Below are positions 8,087-17,380 of a stretch of 64,000 bases of DNA, in pieces (position 1 is the stretch's first letter; each line of letters starts with the position of its first letter). The notes under the pieces are model-generated. The model was not told the DNA's origin. It saw only the letters and a program-made list of their open reading frames with translations, and did no database searches. Both the position numbers and the translations under genes were made by a program. The stretch is from the NCBI RefSeq assembly GCF_013317235.1, contig NZ_WLCM01000001.1, forward strand, positions 74,849-138,848, read 5' to 3'. This stretch comes from Leisingera sp. ANG59. Its GTDB lineage: Bacteria > Pseudomonadota > Alphaproteobacteria > Rhodobacterales > Rhodobacteraceae.

Positions 8087-9686
8087 CGTAGCCTCCGCGT
8101 TCGATCACGGCCGAGATGACGGTGAACTTGTCTGCTGTCAGCGCGTCCTGCAGGGCGGTGCGCAGTTCGGTTCGGTTGGAGACTGCCACGCCGTAGCCGC
8201 CAAAGGCGCGGCCCATGGCAGCGAAGTCGTGTTCGGCGAATTCCACCCCGCCGTTGGCGAGCTGGCGCTGGCGCTGCTTCAGTTCGATCAGGGCAAGGCT
8301 GGCGTCGGCAAAAACCACGAAGACCGGAGCAACGCCCAATTCCGCAGCGGTGGAGAGTTCACCGGCGACCATCAGGAAACCGGCATCACCTGAAAAGCTG
8401 ACGACCGGACGCTCCGGCTGCGCCAGCTTGCGGCCGATTGCCATTGGCACCGCGCAGCCCATGGTGCACAGCGCCGAGGACTGGATCAGCCCGCGTGGTT
8501 CCTGGCAGTGCCACATCTGGCTGAGCAGGATACGGTGGGCGCCGCTGTCGGCAGTGGCAAGCGTTTCCGGGGGCAGCGTGGCGCGGCATTCTGCGATGAC
8601 GCCCGCCGGGCCCCAGCCCTCATCCTGCGGGAAGGCCTCTGCCAGTGCGGATTTGACCGCTGCCGGGCGGCCATTGACCCAGGTTTCGCGCGGGTTGGTG
8701 CCTTCGGAGAGGGCTTCCAGCGTTGGGGCGATGGCGGTCAGGAAGTTCAGCCCCGCCTGATGCATGTAATGGGTATTGGCCTGCGGCACGACGTCGATGA
8801 CGTTCTGGGTCTCCACTTTCCAGACGTTGCGCCAGCCGGGGCGCATCTCGATCGGGTCGTAGCCGAGGGAGAGCACCAGATCGGCCTCCCGCACCAGCGG
8901 CAGCAGGTGCTTGTCTGCCAGCGGCGACAGGCCGGCGCCGCCCAGGCAGAGGGGGTGATCCTCGGGAATGATCCCCTTAGCCTTGTAGCTGGTGATAAAA
9001 GGGATCTGGTGCCTTTCGAGGAAGGCGAGGAGGGCAGGGCCTGCGTTTTCCTGAAGCGCATCGAGGCCGATTACCGCGACCGGGCGCGTCGAGGCTGCCA
9101 GCCAGGAACGCGCCTGCGCCAGCGCCTCGCCGCTTGGTGCGGTTGCACTTGCAGGCGCACGGCGGATGCCGCGGTCCCCGGCCGGCGCGTCTGCGGTGGA
9201 GATCGGCACGTCAATATGCACCGGGCCGTTGCGGGGCTCTGTTGCGATGGCGACAGCCTTGTCTGCGATCAGGTCCGCTGCGTCCGGGTCCAGCCGGAAG
9301 GTTGCCTTGGTGATCGGCGTGAACACCGCGCGGTGGTCGAGAACCTGGTGGGTGTAGCTCTGTTCCTCTGCCGCATCGACGCAGCCGGTCAGGACCAGCA
9401 TTGGCACCCGGTCCTGATAGGCGTTCGCGACCACGTTTATGCCGTTCAGCGCGCCTGGGCCGAGGGTCGCTACCAGAATGACCGGGGCGCCGTCCGCATG
9501 ATGCACGCCTTCGCCGATGAAACCGGCGCAGTTTTCATGCTTGGCCAGGTGGAAGGTTATGCGGGCCTTGGTGAGCGCATCGACCAAGGTCAGCACTTCG
9601 CCGCCGGGCATGCCGAAGGCGTGGCGGCAGCCCGCCTCGTGAAGCCGCCGGGCTAGAACATCGGCTGCGCGTGAGGTTTCTGTCAT
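8073..9686 (-). CDS. Thiamine-diphosphate-dependent enzyme, acetolactate-synthase-like
   Basis: 537 residues with the three-domain layout of the acetolactate synthase/decarboxylase superfamily. The N-terminal Pyr domain has HENCAGF, whose Glu activates ThDP; the middle domain starts about residue 185; the C-terminal PP domain has GDAGFLMVAGEL followed by FADAS where the cofactor-binding GDG-N motif sits. The start at 9686 (MTETSRAADV) fits the family; upstream codons encode unlikely sequence. It is coupled to the CoA-transferase by a 14-nt overlap. It is not clearly IlvB, Xsc or Oxc by motif, and no ilvN-like small subunit follows, so the reaction remains open: decarboxylation or carboligation of a 2-oxoacid or acyl-CoA. 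Confidence 0.82.
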   Translation of the reverse strand: MTETSRAADVLARRLHEAGCRHAFGMPGGEVLTLVDALTKARITFHLAKHENCAGFIGEGVHHADGAPVILVATLGPGALNGINVVANAYQDRVPMLVLTGCVDAAEEQSYTHQVLDHRAVFTPITKATFRLDPDAADLIADKAVAIATEPRNGPVHIDVPISTADAPAGDRGIRRAPASATAPSGEALAQARSWLAASTRPVAVIGLDALQENAGPALLAFLERHQIPFITSYKAKGIIPEDHPLCLGGAGLSPLADKHLLPLVREADLVLSLGYDPIEMRPGWRNVWKVETQNVIDVVPQANTHYMHQAGLNFLTAIAPTLEALSEGTNPRETWVNGRPAAVKSALAEAFPQDEGWGPAGVIAECRATLPPETLATADSGAHRILLSQMWHCQEPRGLIQSSALCTMGCAVPMAIGRKLAQPERPVVSFSGDAGFLMVAGELSTAAELGVAPVFVVFADASLALIELKQRQRQLANGGVEFAEHDFAAMGRAFGGYGVAVSNRTELRTALQDALTADKFTVISAVIERGGYDGRI

Positions 9687-9833
9687 CTTGTCCGTCCAGT
9701 CCTTTGATTTGCAGCCAGAATGCCGAGGCAGCGTGTGTGCGCAAGCCCTCTCACGCCAGTGTGAGAAATGCTGCCGCGGATTTTGGCGCAAGCGGAGGGT
9801 ATTGGGTATTTGTGACCAGAAAGAAGCTGGTAC

Positions 9834-10304
9834 CTATTCCTGCGCCTGCTGGGCGATCAGCGCAAAGCGTCGGTCAAGCTGGCCGGCCAGGGCTGCCAAA
9901 CCTGCGCCGCCTTCATCCGAGTAGGGGGCAAAGACGTGAGTGGGCAGTTTGTAGGACAATGTGGCGGTGCCGTCCGCCTCCTCGGTCACATACATGCGCA
10001 CCGGGGCTTCTATCATCGCTGCGGTCGACAGGGCGAGGGTCTAGACTGCGAAGTCGTTGTTGAAGAGTCCGATAACGCGGTTGCCGGGGATGGTGATGCC
10101 GCGGGCGGCGGCGGCCTGGGTCGGGCCTGCCTGGGTGACGACGCCCAGGCCTTGGGCTTTGGCTGCGGCTTTGACATCAGCAATCAGCTGCTCGAAGGAC
10201 TTGGCGGTCTCATGCACGGCCCAGCCGTCGCGCGGAGCGACACTGCCTGCGGAGGCTGTTGCGGCAGTCAGGACTAAGGCGGCGGTCAGGCGTTTGAAAA
10301 ACAT
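9834..10304 (-). pseudogene. DUF302 secreted protein interrupted by an in-frame TAG
   Basis: The frame from the ATG at 10304 (GGAGAG upstream) encodes a Sec signal peptide (MFFKRLTAALVLTAATASAG) and a DUF302 domain, but stops at a TAG at 10041-10043 after NNDFAV. The same frame continues without any shift to 9834, and the downstream part (EAPVRMYVTEEADGTATLSY) is the expected second half of the DUF302 fold, ending at the normal family length (about 156 codons). A single base change would restore a full gene. The gene is therefore either freshly inactivated, read through, or carries a sequencing error. DUF302 proteins are small periplasmic proteins of unknown function. It stands alone between the ThDP enzyme and phoX genes. 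Confidence 0.85.
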
Positions 10305-10389
10305 GGGGCTCTCCAGGGCGTCAGTGCCAACACTAAAAGCGTTGCTGCGCTTGCGGGGCTCACAATTGCGTGCGGAGCGCCGCTGCGGG

Positions 10390-12423
10390 TCAGACCGCAA
10401 TCCTGCCGCCGCCCTTTTTGGTCACAACGACCACCGAGGGGCGAGGCGGCATGGCTGGGTCGAAATCCGGCCAGCGTGTCGCCGGATCCTCGAAGGTGGA
10501 CTCGCGTTCGAACCCTTTGAGGCTTCTGGTGCCGTCGGTCCCCGGGTGCTGCACTGCCAGGAACAGCGTTTCAGTGTCCGGGGTGAAATAGGGGCCGCAG
10601 AGCTCTGCCCCGACCGGGCAGCGGAAGAAGAGCTTCGAGTGGCCGCGAAGGCTGCCTTCGGTCTCCAGCCCGTAGAGCCCGTCCGACTTGCCTGTTTTGT
10701 CCCACTTGCGGCCCTGGTCGGTGGCGACCCAGAGGCGGCCCTCGGCGTCAATAGCGCAGTTGTCCGGGGAGCCGAACCAGCCGTTTTCTGAGGTCTCCGG
10801 GTTCCATTGGGCGCCCACGGCTGCAATTGCGGGGTTTCCGCATTGCACCAGGATAGACCAGCTGCCGCGGGTTGCGGCGTGGTCGCCGCCGTCTTCCATA
10901 ATTTCGATGATATGGCCGAAATCAGACTCCGGGCGCGGGTTGGCGGCATCGGTCTGGCCAGATTCGCGTTTGGAGTTGTTGGTTAGCATGACGAATGCGG
11001 TGCCGTTACCACAGGGCGAGACATCTTCGGGGCGGTCCATAGGGGTTGCCCCCAGCGCGTCCGCGGCGAGGCGGGCGTCAATCAACACGTCTGCCTGGCT
11101 GGCAAAGCCATTCTCAGCCGTCAGCGGACCGTGGCCCTGCACCAGCGGCAGCCAGTGCAGGGTGCCGTCCGGATCGAAGCGGGCTGCGTAGAGGGTGCCT
11201 TGGCTCAGCAGGTGGGAGTTGGCAGCACGGTCCTCAGACACCACGCCTTCGGAGATGTATTTGTAGAGATATTCGAACCGGGTATCGTCACCCATGTAGA
11301 TCACCAGGCGGCCCTCGGCGCACAGGACGGTCTCCGCGCCCTCATGGGCAAAGCGGCCAAGGGCTGTGTGCTTCACCGGTTTGGAGAGCGGGTCCAGCGG
11401 ATCAACCTCAACAACCCAGCCGAAACGGTTGACTTCATTGGGTTCTCTATCGATGTCGAAGCGGTCGTGGTATTTGCCCCAAGCGTACCACATGGCAGGC
11501 ACGTTGTAGCGGGCCATCTGCGCGGCCTCCGGCTGGGCTGAGAGATCCGGCTCGCCCTCGGTGTCCAGATTGTCGGTCCAGAAGTAGCCGTGGAAGTTTT
11601 CCTCTGCCATCAGCCAGGTGCCCCAGGGGGTCATGCCGCCGGCGCAGTTGTTCAGGGTGCCGATGACCTCGCGCCCGGTTGGATCGGCGCCCGTCTGCAT
11701 CCGCGGATGGCCTGCGGCGGGGCCGCCGATCGCCATCACCGTGTTAAGCGGCGAGATGCGGCGGTTCATCGCGCCATCCCGCACCGCCATCCATTTGCCG
11801 TCTGCGCCGCGGGTGATCTCCACCACCGAGCCGCCGTGGGCAGCCATTTCGATCTCGGCCAGCTCTCTGGTCATGCCGGTAAACTCCGCCTTGTCCTGGC
11901 GGCCGAGGCCGGGGAACATCACCTCTTCGTTGGTGTATTCGTGGTTCACGCACAGCAGGCCGCGGGTGCCTTCGGCGTTCAGCGGCAGGAAGCCGACATA
12001 GTCGTTGTTGTAGCCGAATTGCTGCAGCTGGGCTTCGGCGCTCTGGTTCATCACGTCGAACTCCGGCGCATCTGCAGTGATCGGGTCGCCCCAGCGCAGC
12101 AGGATGTTCGCGTCATACCCCGCGGCGACATGGTGGGTTTCGTCAATTCCCCAGGCCAGCTCGTCAAAGGCATAGCGGCTTTGGGAACCGGAGACCGCCG
12201 CATTTGCCGGGCGCGGCGCGGCGAGGGCGGGGGCGCCGAACAAGGCAGCGGTGGCGGAGGTGCCAAGCAATCCCGTCAGCACCTCGCGGCGGCCGTAGCG
12301 GGCGGCGATCACGTCGCCGATGGTGCGGTGAAGGTCCGGGTTGGTTGGAAAATCGTCAGCGGCCTCAAAGGCTTCTGCCTTGTTGCCGGTCTGCGCAGCG
12401 TTGATGATCTGCCTGCGGTTCAT
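10390..12423 (-). CDS. PhoX-family (DUF839) alkaline phosphatase-like protein
   Basis: 677 residues of the PhoX family: exported beta-propeller phosphatases using calcium and iron to release phosphate from organic esters. A long N-terminal extension (about 45 residues) precedes the Tat-type signal YGRREVLTGLLGTSATAALFG. Family blocks include GLLCVNHEYTNEEVMFPG, NNCAGGMTPWGTWLMAEEN, GRFAHEGAETVL and SPDNCAIDAEGRLWVATDQG. The Glu, Asp and Asn residues in these blocks are the usual metal ligands. It is transcribed alone, 81 nt from the ArsR gene. I see no clear Pho box, so phosphate control is possible but unproven. Confidence 0.88.
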   Translation of the reverse strand: MNRRQIINAAQTGNKAEAFEAADDFPTNPDLHRTIGDVIAARYGRREVLTGLLGTSATAALFGAPALAAPRPANAAVSGSQSRYAFDELAWGIDETHHVAAGYDANILLRWGDPITADAPEFDVMNQSAEAQLQQFGYNNDYVGFLPLNAEGTRGLLCVNHEYTNEEVMFPGLGRQDKAEFTGMTRELAEIEMAAHGGSVVEITRGADGKWMAVRDGAMNRRISPLNTVMAIGGPAAGHPRMQTGADPTGREVIGTLNNCAGGMTPWGTWLMAEENFHGYFWTDNLDTEGEPDLSAQPEAAQMARYNVPAMWYAWGKYHDRFDIDREPNEVNRFGWVVEVDPLDPLSKPVKHTALGRFAHEGAETVLCAEGRLVIYMGDDTRFEYLYKYISEGVVSEDRAANSHLLSQGTLYAARFDPDGTLHWLPLVQGHGPLTAENGFASQADVLIDARLAADALGATPMDRPEDVSPCGNGTAFVMLTNNSKRESGQTDAANPRPESDFGHIIEIMEDGGDHAATRGSWSILVQCGNPAIAAVGAQWNPETSENGWFGSPDNCAIDAEGRLWVATDQGRKWDKTGKSDGLYGLETEGSLRGHSKLFFRCPVGAELCGPYFTPDTETLFLAVQHPGTDGTRSLKGFERESTFEDPATRWPDFDPAMPPRPSVVVVTKKGGGRIAV

Positions 12424-12504
12424 TGCTGCTCTCCCATAGGCCCGCAGCTTGGATGCGGATAGGCGGTTTTTCCGGAAGGCCGTGTTTTCCGCAACTCCGG
12501 GACG

Positions 12505-12843
12505 TCAATCGCCGTCGTTGCAGAAAAGCTGGTAAACCACTTCCAGCACCCGGCGGGGCTTGTCATCCGCCAGGCGGTAGTAGATCGCCTTGCCGTCGCG
12601 GCGCGGAATGACCAGCCCTTCCAGGCGCAGGCGCGACAACTGCTGGGAGACGGCGGCCTGGCGGGCTGACAGCAGTTCTTCCAGTTCCGTCACGGATTTC
12701 TCGCCTGAGACCAGATGGCACAGGATCATGAGCCTCCCCTGATGGCTGATGGCCTTGAGGAAGTTGGAGGCTTTGGTCGCGTTGGCGACCATTTTGTCCT
12801 TCTCTTCAGGATCCATGTCAGCTGAAAATTCGGGTAGTGGCAT
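12505..12843 (-). CDS. ArsR-family transcriptional repressor
   Basis: 112-residue winged-helix regulator. The ISHQGRLMILCHLV block is the ArsR alpha1-alpha2 region, followed by the recognition helix AAVSQQLSRLRLEGLV and the wing RRDGKAIYYRL. The single Cys in ILCHLV lies where thiol-sensing members of the SqrR/BigR branch have one of their two Cys; a second Cys (LFCND) lies near the C-terminus, so persulfide or redox sensing is conceivable. The start at 12843 is set by GGAG 7 nt upstream. A dyad overlapping the probable promoter lies about 80 nt upstream. Target genes are unknown; phoX follows on the same strand. Confidence 0.85.
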   Translation of the reverse strand: MPLPEFSADMDPEEKDKMVANATKASNFLKAISHQGRLMILCHLVSGEKSVTELEELLSARQAAVSQQLSRLRLEGLVIPRRDGKAIYYRLADDKPRRVLEVVYQLFCNDGD

Positions 12844-12923
12844 CTTACGTCTCCAGGCGGCACCGGGGCGCCTTACTCCTTCTTTGAAATCCGCGCAGGC
12901 AGTGATTTTGCGTAATCCGTGCG

Positions 12924-12939
12924 TATTATCAACATAATA
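12924..12939 (-). promoter_or_regulatory. Probable ArsR operator/promoter dyad
   Basis: TATTAT and ATAATA form a perfect 6-bp inverted repeat around CAAC. AT-rich dyads of this kind are typical ArsR/SmtB operators. On the minus strand it supplies -10-like hexamers for the arsR gene, so autorepression is likely. The interval 12844-13090 otherwise holds GC-rich hairpins (13049-13075 and 13077-13094, the latter overlapping the next gene's stop codon) but no gene. Confidence 0.45.
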
Positions 12940-13090
12940 TGTATGAGCGCTTAGCAGAACTGAGCGGAACGGCCAAAGCAAAAGTTCGTTTGCGGCCGTT
13001 GGGGCGGGCGCTCTTTGCGTTCAGGCCCTGATCGGCCAGAACGTGCTGCGGGGCATTTTCGGGTTGCGCCCCGCCGCTGACGGCAGGCCG

Positions 13091-14098
13091 TCAGCTCCAG
13101 CCCTTGCGGAAGAAATGCGGCGAGGCACCGAACTTGCGCTTGAACTGGCGCGAGAAATGGGTGGCCGAGTTGAAGCCGGAAGCCAGCGCGATTTCGGTCA
13201 CGCTCATCGAGGTTTCGTTCATCAGCGCGAATGCATGGCTCAGCCGCATATCGAAATAGACGTGCATCGGGCTCTGGTTCAGATAGCGCGAGAACAGCCG
13301 CTCCAGCTGGCGGCGGGAGATGTCGAGCCGGTCGCACAGCTCGCCGATCGACAACGGCTCCTCGATCGATTCCTGCATCAGCTGCAGAGCGTTCAGCAGG
13401 CGCTGGTTGCGGCTGCCGATAGCCACCGCATAGTTCGATTTCTGCGGTGCCGCCTGGCCGCCGGAGCGCACATGCAGGCACATGTCGGCGACGATGATCG
13501 CCAGCTGCTTGCCGTGGCGTTCCTCTATCAGGTGCAGCATCATGTCGGTGGCGGCATTGCCGCCGCCGCAGGTCATCAGGGGGCCTGAGATTTCAAAGAT
13601 ATTGGGGGAGGGCTCCAGGCTTGGGTAGCTCTCCAGGAAGCCCGGCTGGTTTTCCCAGTGCAGGGTGAACTTGTGGTTCTTGATCAGACCCGCCTGGGCC
13701 AGTGCAAAGGCGCCGGTGCAGATGCCGCCGATGGAGCGGCCAAAGCGGCTTTCGCGGCGCAGCCAGTTCAGGGTGACCTCGCTGGCGGCTGCGTGCGGTT
13801 CCACCCCGGCGCAGACAAAACCCAGCGAATCCGAGGGCAGCGGCTGCAGCTGGGTGTCTGGCGTCACCACCATGCCGTTGGAGCAGCGCACAGGCTGGCC
13901 GTCCTCCGTCATGATGTACCAGCGGTAAAGCCGGGTGCCGGTCACCTGGTTGGCAATGCGCAGCGGTTCGATTGCGGCGGCCACGGGCAGCATGGTCGCC
14001 TTGGGCAGCAGCAGGAAATAGAAATCCTGCGGCTCACCCTCGAACGGGATGGCGAGATTGGCGGCGGCGCCTTTCTGAACGAAGCTGTCATCGGACAT
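13091..14098 (-). CDS. GlxA-type AraC-family transcriptional regulator
   Basis: 335 residues: an N-terminal DJ-1/PfpI-like domain (about 20-200) with the nucleophile-elbow region GGICTGAFALAQAG, then two AraC helix-turn-helix motifs (about 230-330; LDISRRQLERLFSRYL and VTEIALASGFNSATHFSRQF). Members such as GbdR, CdhR and ArgR control use of quaternary amines or amino acids; the ligand here cannot be told. The ATG at 14098 is chosen because the preceding codons (from a GTG at 14119) are not conserved-looking. It is divergent from clpP, 251 nt away, with no catabolic genes beside it, so its target is probably elsewhere. Confidence 0.88.
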   Translation of the reverse strand: MSDDSFVQKGAAANLAIPFEGEPQDFYFLLLPKATMLPVAAAIEPLRIANQVTGTRLYRWYIMTEDGQPVRCSNGMVVTPDTQLQPLPSDSLGFVCAGVEPHAAASEVTLNWLRRESRFGRSIGGICTGAFALAQAGLIKNHKFTLHWENQPGFLESYPSLEPSPNIFEISGPLMTCGGGNAATDMMLHLIEERHGKQLAIIVADMCLHVRSGGQAAPQKSNYAVAIGSRNQRLLNALQLMQESIEEPLSIGELCDRLDISRRQLERLFSRYLNQSPMHVYFDMRLSHAFALMNETSMSVTEIALASGFNSATHFSRQFKRKFGASPHFFRKGWS

Positions 14099-14349
14099 GG
14101 CGGGACCCCAGCGCAGCACCCGGTGAAAACACCAGGCAGAATTCGGACTTGATTTTGCTTCCTAAGGTGCTGGTGCCGCCGGCAGCCGGAGAATAGCGAC
14201 AGCGCTCCGGCGGATTGCGACACCACATGCAGGTTTGCGTCACCGGGAAAATGACCGCCGCCCCTTGCAGGTCAAAAGGGGCGATACTAAGACTCGGGTA
14301 ACACACTGTCGGGTATGGTGCCGGACATAAACAACGCAGGCAGGTCGCA

Positions 14350-14982
14350 ATGATTGATCCCAGAGAAACATACATGAACACCCTGGTCCCGATGGTGGTT
14401 GAGCAGACCAGCCGGGGCGAGCGGGCCTATGACATCTTTTCCCGCCTTCTGAAGGAGCGGATCATCTTCCTGAACGGCCCGGTGCACGACGGGATGAGCT
14501 CTTTGATCGTGGCGCAGCTGCTGCACCTTGAGGCGGAAAACCCGTCCAAAGAAATCTCTATGTACATCAACAGCCCCGGCGGCGTGGTGACCTCCGGCCT
14601 GTCGATCTATGACACCATGCAGTATATCAAGCCCAAGGTGTCGACCCTGGTGATCGGCCAGGCGGCCTCGATGGGCTCGCTGCTGCTGACTGCCGGTGAG
14701 CCGGGCATGCGTTTCTCGCTGCCGAACTCCCGCGTGATGGTGCACCAGCCCTCCGGCGGCTTCCAGGGCCAGGCGACCGACATCATGATCCATGCCGAGG
14801 AAACCCTGAAGCTGAAGAAGCGCCTGAACGAGATCTACGTGAAGCACACCGGCCAGGACTACGACACCATCGTCGGCGCGTTGGAGCGCGACAACTTCAT
14901 GTCGCCGGAAGAGGCCAAGGAGTTCGGCCTTATCGACGAGATCGTCGAGAACCGTGCCAAGGGCGATGACGAGCAGGCCTGA
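14350..14982 (+). CDS. clpP: ATP-dependent Clp protease proteolytic subunit
   Basis: Serine peptidase that forms the two-ring chamber of the ClpXP protease. The 210 residues include the triad Ser107 (in GQAASMGS), His132 (MVHQPSGG) and Asp181 ([11 protein letters not shown]), with the spacing known from E. coli ClpP. The short N-terminal extension ([19 protein letters not shown]) is presumably a propeptide. clpX follows 150 nt downstream on the same strand. The divergent interval 14099-14349 must carry the clpP promoter; a heat-shock-like promoter is plausible but I could not assign -35/-10 boxes with confidence. Confidence 0.98.
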   Translation: MIDPRETYMNTLVPMVVEQTSRGERAYDIFSRLLKERIIFLNGPVHDGMSSLIVAQLLHLEAENPSKEISMYINSPGGVVTSGLSIYDTMQYIKPKVSTLVIGQAASMGSLLLTAGEPGMRFSLPNSRVMVHQPSGGFQGQATDIMIHAEETLKLKKRLNEIYVKHTGQDYDTIVGALERDNFMSPEEAKEFGLIDEIVENRAKGDDEQA

Positions 14983-15003
14983 CGCCTGAGCTTGTGAACA
15001 GCC

Positions 15004-15033
15004 GTGTGCCCCGGCGATTCAGACGGGGCGCAC
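15004..15033 (+). terminator. Hairpin between clpP and clpX
   Basis: Ten-base arms (15004-15013 and 15024-15033) with one mismatch and a 10-nt loop, followed by only TTT. Probably a weak terminator or mRNA-processing stem that lets clpP be expressed above clpX. Confidence 0.5.
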
Positions 15034-15132
15034 TTTCACATTGTGGCGGCCTAAGCACTGTCTTAAGCTGGCCAAAAGATGAATTGCCCCGCAGCGCGGG
15101 CGCAGCGGACCGGGCGGACTGAAAGGTAGACC

Positions 15133-16401
15133 ATGGCGACGAATTCAGGCGGCGACAGCAAGAACACCCTCTATTGCAGCTTCTGCGGCAAGAGCCAGCA
15201 TGAAGTGCGCAAGCTGATCGCAGGCCCCACCGTGTTCATTTGCGATGAATGCGTTGAACTGTGCATGGATATCATCCGTGAAGAGACCAAGGCCTCGGGC
15301 CTCAAGGCCACCGACGGCGTGCCGACGCCCAAGGATATCTGCCAGGTTCTGGATGATTACGTGATCGGCCAAGCCACCGCCAAGCGGGTGCTGTCGGTTG
15401 CTGTGCACAATCACTACAAACGTCTGAACCACGCCCAGAAGGCAGGATCAGATATCGAACTGGCGAAGTCGAACATCCTGCTGATTGGCCCCACCGGCTG
15501 CGGCAAGACGCTGCTGGCGCAGACGCTGGCGCGGATTCTGGACGTGCCCTTCACCATGGCCGATGCGACCACGCTGACCGAAGCGGGCTACGTGGGTGAG
15601 GATGTCGAGAACATCATTCTGAAGCTCTTGCAGGCGTCCGAGTACAACGTCGAGCGGGCGCAGCGCGGCATCGTCTACATCGACGAGGTCGACAAGATCA
15701 CCCGCAAGTCGGAAAACCCCTCGATCACCCGCGACGTGTCGGGCGAGGGCGTTCAGCAGGCGCTTCTGAAATTGATGGAAGGCACCGTGGCCTCGGTGCC
15801 GCCGCAGGGCGGGCGCAAGCATCCGCAGCAGGAATTCCTGCAAGTGGATACTACCAACATCCTGTTCATCTGTGGCGGTGCGTTCGCGGGCCTCGACAAG
15901 ATCATCGCGCAGCGCGGCAAGGGCTCCGCAATGGGCTTTGGCGCCGATGTGCGTGACAATGACGAACGCGGCGTGGGCGAGATCTTCAAGGATCTGGAGC
16001 CGGAAGACCTGCTGAAATTCGGCCTGATCCCGGAATTCGTCGGCCGCCTGCCGGTTCTGGCGACGCTGGAGGATCTGGATGAGGACGCGCTGGTCACCAT
16101 CCTGACCAAGCCGAAGAACGCGCTTGTGAAACAATACCAGCGCCTGTTCGAGCTGGAAGACACCGAACTGGACTTCACCGAGGAAGCGCTGAGCGCGATT
16201 GCAAAGAAAGCAATCGAACGCAAGACCGGTGCCCGTGGCCTGCGCTCGATCATGGAGGATATCCTGCTGGATACCATGTTCGATCTGCCGGGCATGGAGA
16301 GCGTCACCAAGGTGGTTGTGAATGAGGAGGCGGTGACCTCTGACGCGCAGCCGCTGATGATCCATGCGGATGCCGAGAAAGAGCCGGCCTCAGCGGGCTG
16401 A
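15133..16401 (+). CDS. clpX: ATP-dependent Clp protease unfoldase subunit ClpX
   Basis: AAA+ unfoldase that recognises tagged substrates and feeds them into ClpP. The 422 residues contain the N-terminal C4 zinc-binding domain (CSFCGK...CDECVELC, residues 15-45), Walker A GPTGCGKT, Walker [11 protein letters not shown], the pore loop GYVGEDVE, and the ClpP-binding IGF-type loop region. Length and order match E. coli ClpX. Start ATG at 15133 follows AAAGGT. A strong terminator follows the stop. Confidence 0.98.
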   Translation: MATNSGGDSKNTLYCSFCGKSQHEVRKLIAGPTVFICDECVELCMDIIREETKASGLKATDGVPTPKDICQVLDDYVIGQATAKRVLSVAVHNHYKRLNHAQKAGSDIELAKSNILLIGPTGCGKTLLAQTLARILDVPFTMADATTLTEAGYVGEDVENIILKLLQASEYNVERAQRGIVYIDEVDKITRKSENPSITRDVSGEGVQQALLKLMEGTVASVPPQGGRKHPQQEFLQVDTTNILFICGGAFAGLDKIIAQRGKGSAMGFGADVRDNDERGVGEIFKDLEPEDLLKFGLIPEFVGRLPVLATLEDLDEDALVTILTKPKNALVKQYQRLFELEDTELDFTEEALSAIAKKAIERKTGARGLRSIMEDILLDTMFDLPGMESVTKVVVNEEAVTSDAQPLMIHADAEKEPASAG

Positions 16402-16422
16402 GCGGCAATAAGTCACTATCAT

Positions 16423-16453
16423 GCGGCGCGGAATTTTCCGCGCCGCTTTCTTG
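16423..16453 (+). terminator. Rho-independent terminator of clpX
   Basis: Perfect 11-bp inverted repeat (16423-16433 and 16436-16446) with a two-base centre, so the loop is probably TTTT or AATT, followed by TTTCTTG. Confidence 0.8.
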
Positions 16454-16467
16454 TTGAGGAGAGCAAC

Positions 16468-16833
16468 ATGATCAAGCGGATTTCTTCGGGCGGTGAGTTC
16501 GAGGCCAAGATCGGCTATTGCCGCTCCGTGGTGGCCGGCGGTTTCGTGCATGTGGCAGGCACTGTCGGGCAGGGCGACGATGTCGTTGCCCAGTGCCGGT
16601 CGGCGCTGGACACTATTGCGGCCGCTCTGGAGAAGGCGGGCGCCAGCTTTGCCGATGCGGTGCGGGTTAACTACTATCTGCCGGACGCGGTGGAGTTTGA
16701 ACCTTGCTGGCCCATTTTGGCCGAGACCTTTGGCGACAACCCTCCAGCGGCCACCATGGTGGAGTGCAATCTGATTGATCCCAAGTTCCGGATCGAGATC
16801 GAATTGACTGCGCTGGCGCCTGCTGAGGGGTGA
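16468..16833 (+). CDS. RidA/YjgF family protein
   Basis: 121 residues of the Rid family, trimeric proteins that hydrolyse reactive enamines/imines to ketoacids, protecting PLP enzymes. Family features are the GTVGQGDDVVAQCRSALD segment, NYYLPD, and the C-terminal LIDPKFRIEIELTA. The canonical ligand Arg of RidA (R105 in E. coli) is not clearly present; a Phe-Arg (KFRIEIE) lies near it, so it may be a Rid subfamily protein without the classical activity. Start follows GAGGAG. It lies just after the clpX terminator with its own ribosome-binding site; no pathway partner is evident here. Confidence 0.8.
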   Translation: MIKRISSGGEFEAKIGYCRSVVAGGFVHVAGTVGQGDDVVAQCRSALDTIAAALEKAGASFADAVRVNYYLPDAVEFEPCWPILAETFGDNPPAATMVECNLIDPKFRIEIELTALAPAEG

Positions 16834-16967
16834 CTTGGCCGGCAGCGCAGCCGCGGCTGAGGTGAATCTGCCAAATCCCGCCAAGTCACAGGCTGTCCAG
16901 GGTGCAAGCCACTGGACCTTGGCGGGAATTTGGGCCATATCGAAGTCGGAAAAATCCGGAGGCACCC

Positions 16968-17354
16968 ATGGGAATCCTGAACACTCTTCTGCGCGCTGTG
17001 ACATGGTGGAACGGCTCCACCCTGAACACCCGGATCTTCACCGCCCGTAAGGGCATTAAGGTGGGTGAGGATGATCAGGGCAACGTGTTCTACCGCAATG
17101 CGGACGACAGCAAGCGCTGGGTGATGTTCAACGGCGAAGTGGAAGCGTCCCGCATCAACCCTGACTGGCACGGCTGGCTGCACCGCACCTTTGACGAGGT
17201 GCCGAGCGAGAAGCCGCTGATGCATAAGGCCTGGGAAAAGCCGCATCAGGAAAACCTGACCGGCACCATGTTGGCCTATGCGCCGGCCGGTTCCATCCGC
17301 GCTGGCGGCGAGCCGAAAGAGCGCCGCGATTACGAGGCCTGGGTGCCAGAGTAA
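16968..17354 (+). CDS. NDUFA12-family complex I accessory subunit
   Basis: 128 residues matching the NDUFA12/B17.2 supernumerary subunit of NADH:ubiquinone oxidoreductase, kept in alphaproteobacteria and mitochondria. Typical blocks are the N-terminal [44 protein letters not shown] and the YAPAGS tail. GGAGG sits 6 nt before the chosen ATG. It heads a conserved block with mlaD and DUF2155, which accompanies accBC-aat in many alphaproteobacteria. The protein is peripheral, on the matrix/cytoplasmic side of complex I. Confidence 0.93.
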   Translation: MGILNTLLRAVTWWNGSTLNTRIFTARKGIKVGEDDQGNVFYRNADDSKRWVMFNGEVEASRINPDWHGWLHRTFDEVPSEKPLMHKAWEKPHQENLTGTMLAYAPAGSIRAGGEPKERRDYEAWVPE

Positions 17355-17380
17355 ACACATCTGCCAAAAAGGCTGATTTC

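Noticed and set aside
14261..14290. Possible heat-shock promoter for clpP (TTGCAG ... TACTAA)
   Set aside because: Spacing of 14 nt and weak box matches do not support a confident call.
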